Of a stretch of 64,000 nucleotides of DNA, positions 1 through 8,532 are shown piece by piece. The DNA lies in assembly GCA_011523385.1 (NCBI GenBank), contig WTGX01000018.1:4904-68903 (forward strand), read 5' to 3'. This DNA is from Nitrospira sp. (GTDB lineage: Bacteria > Nitrospirota > Nitrospiria > Nitrospirales > UBA8639). A model generated the notes under the pieces. The model was not told the origin of the DNA. It was given only the letters and a program-made list of their open reading frames with translations, and searched no databases. The position numbers were made by a program, and so were the translations under genes. Within the stretch, counting starts at the first letter, position 1. Each line of letters starts with the position of its first letter.

Positions 1-5
1 CCCCA

Positions 6-1463
6 TCATTGTTTATCCGGTCCCATGCGGAAATGGAAATAATCAACGGGTTGCGGCGGGGCCATGAACGCGGCCTGAAGGGTGCTCCGGTCGTAGCCCA
101 ACTCTTCCAATTGACCGGCCGCCTTCATGACCTCTTCTTCCGCGAGGTAGGCCACGGTATCCGGGACGCCTTGCCTGACTTGTCGTGCCAGCAGTTGCTC
201 CAACTCCCGGCGCGTCTCTTCAGGAGTCCCTGATGACAGGGGCAAGTCGATGGTTCTCTCATACGGACTCACGTACCCGGCATTCAGGGCCTCGACGGTC
301 TTCATGAGCAACCGGTCTATTTGCCATGGCGCGTCCTGCGGCAGGTTCGGATGAGAGGCCAGCACGTCCATGAGACTCATCACGTTGACCCCGAGACTTC
401 TTCCGACAAATTCTTTTTGCGGTTCGGTCGTGACCCGCCCGCCGCCGACCTGTTTGGCTACGTCTTCCAACAGCGCCAGGTTGACCATAAAACTGAATTG
501 CCCGCCCACCAGGTTGTAGCAGGGTTTTTCCGGATCGTTGAGCACGGCCTCGTCCGCGGTGCCGGCATCGAAGCTGCTGAACCCGATGGCGTCCGGGGCC
601 AGCAGCCGGTGCGCTTCCTTGAGGGAGACCGCGGCACCGACGTTCACGGGCATCAGGAGTTCTTCATCGAAGAGTTTGAGGAAATCCGCGATCAAGCGAC
701 GGAACGGCACGTCCTTGGCGTCGATCTTGTGATATTCGCGTTCCCAGAGGATGTCTTCCAGAAAAGCCGGGAGCGGTTTGAGCCCGGCGACGTCGGCTTG
801 ATCGAACGCCTGCACCAATCCCTGCCAATCGGGAAAATCCGGAAGCCTGGTCTCTTTCAAATTGGGCCGGATGTGTTCTTCCATGACGTCACCGGCTTTG
901 CGCAGCAGGAGTTTGGTCGGCAACTCGCTCCACAGTTCGTTGCAGAAAATCCGGTCGACCGACCCGTCGGCATACGACTGCAAGTCCGGCACCGTGGCCC
1001 GTACGAATTGCACGCGGTCCCCGTGTTTGGCCAACTCCGCATTCGCCCTGGCGCCGTCAAGCACCGTCTCCGAGGCGTCGATGAGCACGTACTGCATGCG
1101 CGGGTACAGCGTGGCGTCGCGGTCCAGAGCCTTGACGTGATCGAGAAAGCACGCGGCCAAATTGCCGTTGCCGCAGCCCCACTCCATGATGGTGAGCGGG
1201 GCGGTTCCGGTTTCGGGGCCGGCCCTTCGACTGGGCTCAGGGCGGGCCTTTTGGCGTTGCGTGGCCCGTTCCACGTAATCCGCGGCCAAGGCGTACCCCA
1301 GGCGGTAATCCGCGGCCGCAAAGGTCTGATAGAGTTCCCGCACACGTTCACCCCGCAGGCCATAGAACAGGGTATTCATGTGCCGCTGCCAGACGTCGAT
1401 CGGCGCAAAATCCCCCAATAATTGAGGTAACGCTTCTTCGTTCTCAGCGACCGGCTCGACCAT
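6..1463 (-). CDS. class I SAM-dependent methyltransferase-like protein
   Basis: 485 aa ORF with SAM motif I-like 'IMEWGCGNGNLAACFLDH' and 'YVLIDASETVLDGAR'; contains a repeat-derived stretch 'KARPEPSRRAGP'. Confidence 0.75.
   Translation of the reverse strand: MVEPVAENEEALPQLLGDFAPIDVWQRHMNTLFYGLRGERVRELYQTFAAADYRLGYALAADYVERATQRQKARPEPSRRAGPETGTAPLTIMEWGCGNGNLAACFLDHVKALDRDATLYPRMQYVLIDASETVLDGARANAELAKHGDRVQFVRATVPDLQSYADGSVDRIFCNELWSELPTKLLLRKAGDVMEEHIRPNLKETRLPDFPDWQGLVQAFDQADVAGLKPLPAFLEDILWEREYHKIDAKDVPFRRLIADFLKLFDEELLMPVNVGAAVSLKEAHRLLAPDAIGFSSFDAGTADEAVLNDPEKPCYNLVGGQFSFMVNLALLEDVAKQVGGGRVTTEPQKEFVGRSLGVNVMSLMDVLASHPNLPQDAPWQIDRLLMKTVEALNAGYVSPYERTIDLPLSSGTPEETRRELEQLLARQVRQGVPDTVAYLAEEEVMKAAGQLEELGYDRSTLQAAFMAPPQPVDYFHFRMGPDKQ
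1223..1248. repeat. short interspersed repeat ('CCCTTCGAC-GCTCAGGGC' family) inside a CDS
   Basis: cccttcgactgggctcagggcgggcc; same family as copies at 1503, 10120, 10144 and 51525. Confidence 0.8.
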
Positions 1464-1480
1464 AGATCTGTCTTTCCTTT

Positions 1481-1537
1481 CCCTCCCCTCACCCCTCCTT
1501 ACCCTTCGACTGCGCTCAGGGCAGGCAAAGGAGGGGA
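1481..1537. repeat. single arm of CCTCCTTTGTAAGGAGG-type element, interrupted by a CTTCGAC...CTCAGGGC repeat (1503-1526)
   Basis: cctcccctcacccctccttac | ccttcgactgcgctcagggcaggc | aaaggagggg; uninterrupted form at 14275-14312. Confidence 0.75.
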
Positions 1538-1585
1538 GCGGAAAAAGCCCCCTCTCCCCACGGCGGGAGAGAGCTGGGGTGAGGG

Positions 1586-1617
1586 GGAATTATCAACGAA
1601 TGGCTGAACACATACAA
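1586..1617 (+). repeat. conserved 'ATCAACGAATTACTGAACACATACAA' motif, copy 1
   Basis: ggaattatcaacgaatggctgaacacatacaa; similar copies at 9886, 16821 (-) and 51743. Confidence 0.6.
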
Positions 1618-1703
1618 AACGTTCCGAAAGGAAAGCGATTCTAACAAAGGCATTTTTCGCCTCGCAAGGCAATACCCCGGCCTGCTATAGTTTGACGACA
1701 AAC

Positions 1704-1738
1704 GAGCGCCATGAGATGGCGCAGCTACAACTGCAAGG
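1704..1738 (+). repeat. REP-like palindrome GAGCGCCATGAGATGGCGCAGCTACAA
   Basis: GCGCCATGAGATGGCGC near-palindrome followed by AGCTACAACTGCAAGG; matching arms at 26601-26680. Confidence 0.7.
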
Positions 1739-1755
1739 ATTGCGCGTCGATAAGT

Positions 1756-2376
1756 ATGCACATTTGTCATCTTCTCTTCATGCTATTCTTCCTGTGCTTG
1801 CCGGGTCATGGCTGGACGCAGGACGGCGTGCCGACGCCTTTCAGCCCCGACGAACTTCAACACGGCTTTTTCCAGTTCGACACCATGCCCACTGCTCCGG
1901 AGGACGTGGCTTCCGAGCCAATGGACTATTACAAGAACCCCGCCTTGGACCTGTCCGATTTCACGGATGCGGTACCGGGCGGACTGTTACGTCACATCAC
2001 CCTGGCGGAAAGCTTTGAAGAAGATCTGGATCTCCGGCGCGGGCACCGCTATTATCCCATCCGTCCTACCAAAGCATTCTCAGCCGACGCGCTGGCGATC
2101 CACGTCGTGTTTCGCGTGTTCAAGCACTACAGCGCGTATGAGATCATCGGGCGCTTGTTCCCGGAGAACGTCCCGGGATTGTCAGGGAAAACTTTCTTCG
2201 ACGAAGAAAGCGCCTACCTCGCACTGGAAGATGAAAGCGGGTATCTCAAATTTTTCCCGCCGTCGCAGGCCGGCTGGATTCCGGGGCAGTACCGCATTGA
2301 CATCTTCGTGGGATACGAGGCCAATGAGATCACGCGCATGGGCACCCTGCGTTTCACGGTGACGCCGAAAGCCTGA
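1756..2376 (+). CDS. putative secreted protein of unknown function
   Basis: ORF 1711-2376; upstream part of the ORF lies in the REP-like repeat, so start re-assigned to ATG 1756 (MHICHLLFMLFFLCLPGHG, signal-peptide-like). Confidence 0.6.
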   Translation: MHICHLLFMLFFLCLPGHGWTQDGVPTPFSPDELQHGFFQFDTMPTAPEDVASEPMDYYKNPALDLSDFTDAVPGGLLRHITLAESFEEDLDLRRGHRYYPIRPTKAFSADALAIHVVFRVFKHYSAYEIIGRLFPENVPGLSGKTFFDEESAYLALEDESGYLKFFPPSQAGWIPGQYRIDIFVGYEANEITRMGTLRFTVTPKA

Positions 2377-2384
2377 GTTTCCGT

Positions 2385-3149
2385 ATGATGCACTCTCCAC
2401 CACCCTGGCTCTCCATGGTGATCCCCATCAAGGATGAACGGGACAACCTTCAGCCGTTGACCGCTCAACTGACGAAAGTCCTCGGCAGCCTGGAGCCGTC
2501 GCACGAAGCGCCGTTTGAAATTGTGTACGTGGATGACGGCAGCACTGACGGCAGTTCCGCCTTGCTGGATGAGATTGGCCGGCACACGCCCGAAGTCCGG
2601 GTGCTCCACTTCGATCGCAATTACGGACAGACCGAAGCCTTTGCCGCGGGCTTTCGTCACGCGCGCGGGGAATTGATCGCCACGTTGGACGGCGATCTGC
2701 AATATGATCCCGCGGATATTACCCTGCTGCTGCCGTTGATCACGGAGTACGACCTCGTGTGCGGGCGTCGCCGGCAGCGGCTCGACACGTTGATCCGGCG
2801 TCTCTCGTCACGAATGGCGTACCTGATCCGCAACGTCGTGCTCCGCGACGGCATCCACGACTCCGGTTGTTCCTTGAAAGTCTTCCGGCGCGCGGTCGTC
2901 GAACGCATTCCCCTGTTCCACAACATGCACCGGTTTTTCCCCGCCCTCGCCAGGATGCACGGGTTCTCCGTGACCGAAGTGCCGGTTCAACATTTCCCGC
3001 GCGCCCACGGACGCTCCAAATACGGCATCGGCAATCGCCTCTTGGCCGGCCTGTACGATCTCGTGGCCGTCCGATGGATGCAAGCACGCTGTCTGCGGTA
3101 CACCATCGTCAATGAGCCGGCCGACCCTTCCGACGCGCCTCCGACGTGA
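2385..3149 (+). CDS. glycosyltransferase family 2 (dolichyl-phosphate mannosyltransferase-like)
   Basis: 'LSMVIPIKDERDNLQPL', 'IVYVDDGSTDGSSALLDEI', 'LIATLDGDLQYDP' motifs. Confidence 0.9.
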   Translation: MMHSPPPWLSMVIPIKDERDNLQPLTAQLTKVLGSLEPSHEAPFEIVYVDDGSTDGSSALLDEIGRHTPEVRVLHFDRNYGQTEAFAAGFRHARGELIATLDGDLQYDPADITLLLPLITEYDLVCGRRRQRLDTLIRRLSSRMAYLIRNVVLRDGIHDSGCSLKVFRRAVVERIPLFHNMHRFFPALARMHGFSVTEVPVQHFPRAHGRSKYGIGNRLLAGLYDLVAVRWMQARCLRYTIVNEPADPSDAPPT

Positions 3150-3260
3150 CCGCTTCCTGCCTGACGCTTCTTCCCGAGGTTCTCAATCGGGGATCTATCG
3201 GGGAATAGTGGACTTCTCCATTCTGACGATCTATCATGATATGATTATTGGAGACATGCG

Positions 3261-3506
3261 ATGCGGACGACCTTGAACATTGACACCGAACTGCTCGCCG
3301 CAGCCAAACAGTTGGCCGAACGGGAAAACAAGACAGCCGGGCAGGTCATCTCGGAATTGCTACGCCAAGCCCTGAGCGCGCGCGCCGGCGCACAACCGAC
3401 GGACTCCTTGGGCGGGGATCTTTCCAGTTTCCAGCCTGTTCCTTCCCGTGGTGGCGTCGTGACCAATGAGCAGATTAACGCCCTCCGGGAAGAATTGGGC
3501 GTTTAA
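3261..3506 (+). CDS. VapB-like ribbon-helix-helix antitoxin
   Basis: 'MRTTLNIDTELLAAAKQLAERENKTAGQVISELLRQAL'; immediately upstream of PIN gene. Confidence 0.8.
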   Translation: MRTTLNIDTELLAAAKQLAERENKTAGQVISELLRQALSARAGAQPTDSLGGDLSSFQPVPSRGGVVTNEQINALREELGV

Positions 3507-3509
3507 CCC

Positions 3510-3938
3510 ATGAGGGCGTTACTGGATATCAATGTCCTGATCGCTCTCTTCGATGAAGATCATACACACCACGTCGAGACTACGGGATGGTTGAAGGAAA
3601 ACATCGACCATGGCTGGGCTTCTTGTCCCCTTACTCAAAATGGCTGTATCCGGATTATGTCACAATCTCGCTATCCCAACGCCGTGCCCGTTCCTGAAAT
3701 CATCGCGAGACTGCAAAAAGCCGTTTCCACAACGCATCATCGTTTTATCACGGATAACGTCAGTCTTCTGAACCCCGACGCCATTGACCATGCGCATTTG
3801 CTGAGTCCGCGTCAGCTAACGGATATTTATCTTCTAGCCCTAGCCGTCGAAAACGGGTGCCGGTTCATCACATTCGACCGTTCCATTCCAATCCGTGCTG
3901 CAAAGCAGGCAAATGCTGCTTCATTGACCGTCATCTGA
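3510..3938 (+). CDS. PIN-domain toxin (VapC-like)
   Basis: 'MRALLDINVLIALFDEDHTHH' and 'FITFDRSIPI' acidic PIN motifs; paired with antitoxin. Confidence 0.85.
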   Translation: MRALLDINVLIALFDEDHTHHVETTGWLKENIDHGWASCPLTQNGCIRIMSQSRYPNAVPVPEIIARLQKAVSTTHHRFITDNVSLLNPDAIDHAHLLSPRQLTDIYLLALAVENGCRFITFDRSIPIRAAKQANAASLTVI

Positions 3939-4005
3939 TGCGGTCTGGCAGTACGCCATGGAATGGCCCCACTCCAACAATTCTTCCACCTCTTTGTCCT
4001 GATCG

Positions 4006-4329
4006 ATGAGCGAACTCCTTTCCGGCATCAGCGCCTACTTCGCCAACCTGACGACCGCGGAAGGCATCTGGCTGGGCATCGGCTTTTTCGGACAGGCCCT
4101 GTTCTTTTCCCGTTGGCTGGTCCAGTGGGTCGCGTCCGAACGCAAAGCGGAGAGCCAAATTCCGGTGGCGTTCTGGCACATGAGTCTGGCCGGCAGCCTG
4201 ATCGTGCTGGCGTATGCCATCCATCGCCACGACCCGGTGTTCATCATTGGACAGGGAACCGGCACGGTAGTTTACCTGCGGAATTTGATGCTGATCTATA
4301 AGCAGCGGAAGCGCGCGACCCGTGACTGA
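4006..4329 (+). CDS. lipid-A-disaccharide synthase N-terminal-domain (LAB_N) membrane protein
   Basis: 'GFFGQALFFSRWLVQWVASERKAESQIPVAFWHMSLAGS' typical LAB_N signature. Confidence 0.85.
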   Translation: MSELLSGISAYFANLTTAEGIWLGIGFFGQALFFSRWLVQWVASERKAESQIPVAFWHMSLAGSLIVLAYAIHRHDPVFIIGQGTGTVVYLRNLMLIYKQRKRATRD

Positions 4330-6037
4330 TTCCTCCACGGTCGAATCGCAACCGTTTTCCACGCGCACCCTCCACCTGGTGTTCCTGCTCGTCTGCGGGT
4401 GCCTGCTGCTCCTGCCCGGTCTGGCCGGCGTGGGATTGACCGATCGCGACGAAGGCAGCAATGCCGGTGCCGCGCGTGAAATGCTTGAAACCGGGGATTG
4501 GATTTCTCCCACGCTCAACTATGAACCGCGGTACGCCAAACCCGCGGGGACGTACTGGATCACCGCCGGCATCTATGCCCTGTTCGGCGTGAACGACTTC
4601 ACGGCCCGGCTGCAGTCGGCCATCTTCGGCCTTGCGCTGCTCGTTCTGCAGTACCTCTTTCTGCATCGCCTGCTGGGACCGGCTCCGGCGTTTTGTGGTT
4701 CGCTCGTTCTCCTGTTGAACGTGGAATTCGTCGGCATTCACCGCATGGTTCTGACCGACCCGGCCCTGGTGTTTTTCACCACGCTGGCCGCCTACGGCTT
4801 CTGGCTGGGCTTTTGCGACTCAAATCGAAACCCGCGATTCCTGTGGATGTTTTATCTCGGCATGGCGCTGGGCACGCTGGCCAAAGGCCCGGTGGGCATT
4901 CTCATTCCCTTGTTGGGCGTCGTGCCGCACCTGACGCTCACCCGGCAATGGAAACGCTATTTCGCGGAAGGCAGGCCGCTGCCCGGCTGGACCCTCTGCG
5001 TCCTCATTGCTGCGCCCTGGTATCTGGCAATGCTCTCCATCCACGGCGCGGACTACGTTGCCGCGGCCCAAGCCAATACCACCGGCCGCTTTGCGAACCC
5101 CATGGAAGGGCACGGCGGCACGCTTCTGTTTTATGTCCCGGTTCTCCTGCTCGGGTTTTTCCCGTGGAGCGGTTTGCTCCCGGCCGCCCTCTGGCAATCG
5201 CTAAAGGAGTGGAGGTCGTTTCGGACGGGCACAACCGACCCGCGTGGCGAAGAAGGCCTGTTGCTGTTCTGCGCCCTGTGGGTCTCCGGGATTTTTCTCT
5301 TCTTCACGCTTTCCGCCACCCGGCTTCCCCACTACGTCCTGCCCTTGTATCCGCCGGCCGCCCTGCTGGTGGCCGTGCTCTGGTCCCGTTTCCTGAAAAA
5401 CGCCTGGCCCGCCGGACTGACCGTCTCGAAGCGTATTGTTCTCGTGACCGGGTATCTGTTCAGCATCGGGCTGGGTTCCGTGCCGCTCATCTATGCCAAT
5501 GCACGAGACCAAATCGCCGTACACTTTCCGGCCGCGGCAAAGGTCGGCGTGGGCGTCACGCCGGTCGTGTTGGGCGTCCTCGTCTTCTTGGGGGTGGTGA
5601 TCTTTCGTCACCTGATTCGCGGGGAAGCCCGCCGCCCGCAGGCGTTTTGGGTGTTGTCGGGGATGATGGGGCTGTTTCTTCTTGTCGTGATCCTGTTTGC
5701 CCTGCCGCGCTTTGGGAAATATTTCGTCAACCCGCCCCAGGAATTGGCGACCATCGCCGGGTTCAACCTGGGTCCTGAGGACACGCTTATTCACTACGGA
5801 CGCAAACTGCCGTCGTTAACGTTTTATGCCGAACGAAAAGTGCATTTCATCAATCCGGGCGACCATAAGCAATTTTTTCCACACCTGAAAAAGGACGGCC
5901 GTGTCATGGTCATCCTGCCGGCCAACCTTCGTGAGCGCCTACCCCACCCCGTCGACTCTTTTACCCCGGTTCTCCAGCGGTACGGTTTTCTGCTCCTGTC
6001 TCGCGACCCGATGGTCGGTGTCGCTCCGAAATTGTAA
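4322..6037 (+). CDS. ArnT/PMT-like glycosyltransferase family 39
   Basis: 571 aa multi-TM; 'LTDRDEGSNAGAAREMLETGDWISPTLNYEPRYAKPAGTYWI' GT-C motif; overlaps LAB_N stop. Confidence 0.85.
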   Translation: MTDSSTVESQPFSTRTLHLVFLLVCGCLLLLPGLAGVGLTDRDEGSNAGAAREMLETGDWISPTLNYEPRYAKPAGTYWITAGIYALFGVNDFTARLQSAIFGLALLVLQYLFLHRLLGPAPAFCGSLVLLLNVEFVGIHRMVLTDPALVFFTTLAAYGFWLGFCDSNRNPRFLWMFYLGMALGTLAKGPVGILIPLLGVVPHLTLTRQWKRYFAEGRPLPGWTLCVLIAAPWYLAMLSIHGADYVAAAQANTTGRFANPMEGHGGTLLFYVPVLLLGFFPWSGLLPAALWQSLKEWRSFRTGTTDPRGEEGLLLFCALWVSGIFLFFTLSATRLPHYVLPLYPPAALLVAVLWSRFLKNAWPAGLTVSKRIVLVTGYLFSIGLGSVPLIYANARDQIAVHFPAAAKVGVGVTPVVLGVLVFLGVVIFRHLIRGEARRPQAFWVLSGMMGLFLLVVILFALPRFGKYFVNPPQELATIAGFNLGPEDTLIHYGRKLPSLTFYAERKVHFINPGDHKQFFPHLKKDGRVMVILPANLRERLPHPVDSFTPVLQRYGFLLLSRDPMVGVAPKL

Positions 6038-6071
6038 ACGTTCGCTCATTCGTTTCGACTTCGCTTCATGA

Positions 6072-6176
6072 CGTTTCCTTCGACTTCGCTTCGCTACGCT
6101 CAGGATGAACGGAAAGGAAGCCGTCGGTTCTGAGCGTAGCCCCGTAGGGGCGGAGTCGAAGGGTCAGGACAGGCTC
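6072..6176. repeat. repeat-rich intergenic: inverted CTTCGACT...CGCTACGCTCAGGA copies
   Basis: ccttcgacttcgcttcgctacgctcaggatgaac and ttctgagcgtagccccgtaggggcggagtcgaaggg. Confidence 0.6.
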
Positions 6177-6249
6177 CGGCCGTCCCCTACGGGCTGAGGA
6201 GAGCCCGTGTATTATTTGTAGGGGCAGGTCCCAGTGCCCTGCGTAAGAC

Positions 6250-6322
6250 AACCCCCTCAATCCCCCTTATCAGGGGGACGGCAGACTCCTCTGGCCCCCC
6301 TGACAAGGGGGGCCAGGGGGTT
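6250..6322. repeat. short inverted-repeat element (MITE-like hairpin)
   Basis: aaccccctcaatcccccttatcaggggg ... ccccctgacaaggggggccagggggtt form ~27 bp inverted arms. Confidence 0.7.
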
Positions 6323-6360
6323 GGGCCAAGGGGGGGGGTCAGTAATCCGACATTGTTCCC

Positions 6361-7374
6361 CTACGGCACCAGGCCATGGAGACCCTGTAGCGTTACCAGT
6401 ACGATGACTAACGCGCTCGTGAGCCATGCCTCGTGCAACAATCCCGGGGGCTTGACTGCTTGGCGGTCCGGTTGATCGTTCAACCCCCAGGCGACGCAGG
6501 CCAGGAGTGTCACCCCGATGACCCACAACGCCTGCGTGCTGGCCGCCAGACCCAGCGCGATCACGCTATTGGCCGATAGCGTTCGATGCCCGTTCCCGCT
6601 CCCCTGCCAGGCCATGATCCACCGGGCGCCGGTCCCCGACACGAACAACAGCAGCCCGGTCCAGAACAGGCCGCTCGAGACGCCGGTGAAGGCCGGATGA
6701 CTGAAGATGCTCCAGAACATGGCGCAACCGCCGATCAGCAACGGAAGGGGCAGCGGCAACGCCTGCACCGCGTTCCGCCGCCACTCCTTGAGTGCGCGCG
6801 CCCACACGTAACCGATCAGGAAACCCAATACCGCCCCGCCCAGTACGTCGGTGGGGAAGTGGGAACCGCCCGCCACCCGGGCCATCCCGACGAAGAGAGC
6901 GCCGCCGTACCAGAGCCCCCTCCACTCAGGAAAATAGCGCGCCAGCACCGCGGCCACGGCAAACGACGCCGCGGCATGGCCGGACGGAAACGCATCGAGC
7001 CCTCCCTGCCACGACGGGCCATATTCAAAGGCGTCCTGATGTGTCCACCGCGGGCGGGGCCGTCCGATGAGGTGCTTGAAAATTTGGACGGCGAGTCCGG
7101 CCAGGGCATGCGCCAGGACTCCGTCGATCCCGGCCCGTTGCCATATTTTGTTCTTCAGGAGATACCCGACGCCCCACAGCCCGATGCACAGGAGCACCAA
7201 CGTAAGACCGTCCCCCAGCCGGTTGCCGAGGTATGCCAAGCGTGCCACGACGGGATCGTGCAGGGACCGGAGCAATAGCACGGTCTGAAAATCCAGTTGT
7301 GAAAGCTGGTACAGGCAGAAGAGCACGATGCCGTCGGAGAGGGACACCACGCTGAGGGCTTTGATTCGAGACAC
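6361..7374 (-). CDS. phosphatase PAP2 family protein
   Basis: 'KHLIGRPRPRW', 'FPSGHAAASFAVA', 'RVAGGSHFPTDVLGGA' PAP2 motifs. Confidence 0.9.
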   Translation of the reverse strand: MSRIKALSVVSLSDGIVLFCLYQLSQLDFQTVLLLRSLHDPVVARLAYLGNRLGDGLTLVLLCIGLWGVGYLLKNKIWQRAGIDGVLAHALAGLAVQIFKHLIGRPRPRWTHQDAFEYGPSWQGGLDAFPSGHAAASFAVAAVLARYFPEWRGLWYGGALFVGMARVAGGSHFPTDVLGGAVLGFLIGYVWARALKEWRRNAVQALPLPLPLLIGGCAMFWSIFSHPAFTGVSSGLFWTGLLLFVSGTGARWIMAWQGSGNGHRTLSANSVIALGLAASTQALWVIGVTLLACVAWGLNDQPDRQAVKPPGLLHEAWLTSALVIVLVTLQGLHGLVP

Positions 7375-7497
7375 GCGACCTCCGGCTGTCGGTTGAACAC
7401 GCTGCTGCGTCGAATGGTATCACAAAATGGGGGTGTGAGAGGGTGGCGAGAACAGCGCGATGAGGCATGTCCCGGGCCTTGACCCGGGATCGCGTCA

Positions 7498-8532
7498 CTA
7501 CGAGGACAACGGCGCTGGGGTCCCCGGCAGCGTTGGGATCAACCCTGCTCTGTCGGTAATCAGCTTGGCCAAGGCTTGGAAATCCCGGCGCGCATCTTGA
7601 GTCGCGGTAGCGTGGCTGCCGATAGCACCATCGGCCGCTGTAAGATCGAAGATCGGCTTACGGCTTTCTTGTCCCATCGGAATCAAACTGCGGTAGTGCT
7701 TGACAGTCGCCAGACAATTTTCGTCTTCCTGTGGCGAAGCGGGAAATGGGCCGCTTTTCCGGTTGAGCAAATTGTCGGCATATTCTTTCGGCATCCGGTT
7801 GACCCATTTGTCATACGCCTTGACCGGACGGCTAAGCCTGACACTATGCTGTTGCACAATGTACCCGAGTGGTTTCATGCGACCCTCAGGCAACTCGAAT
7901 TCCGGAGGTTTCCATTTTTCTTGTCTTTCTTGCCATTCACCACACCAACTTTTCAGCGTCGGACCAAGGTTTCGAAGGCCTTGGAGGGAAAACAGATCGG
8001 CACCGAGTGGAACGATAACGTAATCGGTGGCAATTAAGGCGGAGCGATTGATAGCACCGAGATTGGGGCCGACGTCCGCCAGAATGACCGTCGCGTCCAG
8101 ATCTTCCGCACCCTTCTGCATCACGGTCCAGAACGATGTCAGAATCCGGAACGGTCGATATGGGTCTTTGCCGAGCGCCTCTGGCCATTCGCGCGACAAC
8201 TTGTCTTCAAAGCCAGATAGCCTCATGTCGCCGGGTATCAGCTTCAGAGTTGAGGTAATTTCTTGTAGTACAGGTGGGAGCAGATCCCCGACCTTCAACA
8301 GAGGGTTCACGCATTTAAAAACAGTCTTGCCTTGGCTTCCATTATCTTCTTTCCACAACGCTTCTAATTCATCTTCATCGAGAAACGCGGCAGACAGGTT
8401 CGCTTGCGGGTCCAGATCGCAGGTGAGGACCCGGTGACCGGTTTGTGACAAAATCCAGGCGAGATGGTAGACAAGAGAAGTTTTTCCGACACCACCCTTG
8501 TTATTGAAGAAAGTCAGAACAGGAATCGTCAT
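7498..8532 (-). CDS. ParA-family ATPase
   Basis: deviant Walker A 'FFNNKGGVGKTSLVYHLAW', 'CDLDPQANLSAAF', 'VILADVGPNLGAINRSAL'. Confidence 0.9.
   Translation of the reverse strand: MTIPVLTFFNNKGGVGKTSLVYHLAWILSQTGHRVLTCDLDPQANLSAAFLDEDELEALWKEDNGSQGKTVFKCVNPLLKVGDLLPPVLQEITSTLKLIPGDMRLSGFEDKLSREWPEALGKDPYRPFRILTSFWTVMQKGAEDLDATVILADVGPNLGAINRSALIATDYVIVPLGADLFSLQGLRNLGPTLKSWCGEWQERQEKWKPPEFELPEGRMKPLGYIVQQHSVRLSRPVKAYDKWVNRMPKEYADNLLNRKSGPFPASPQEDENCLATVKHYRSLIPMGQESRKPIFDLTAADGAIGSHATATQDARRDFQALAKLITDRAGLIPTLPGTPAPLSS

Noticed and set aside
321-1421. 366-aa + strand ORF antisense to the methyltransferase
   Set aside because: Composition is His/Arg/Gln-rich as expected for antisense of a GC-rich gene; no domain motif. 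The - strand ORF has clear SAM motifs.
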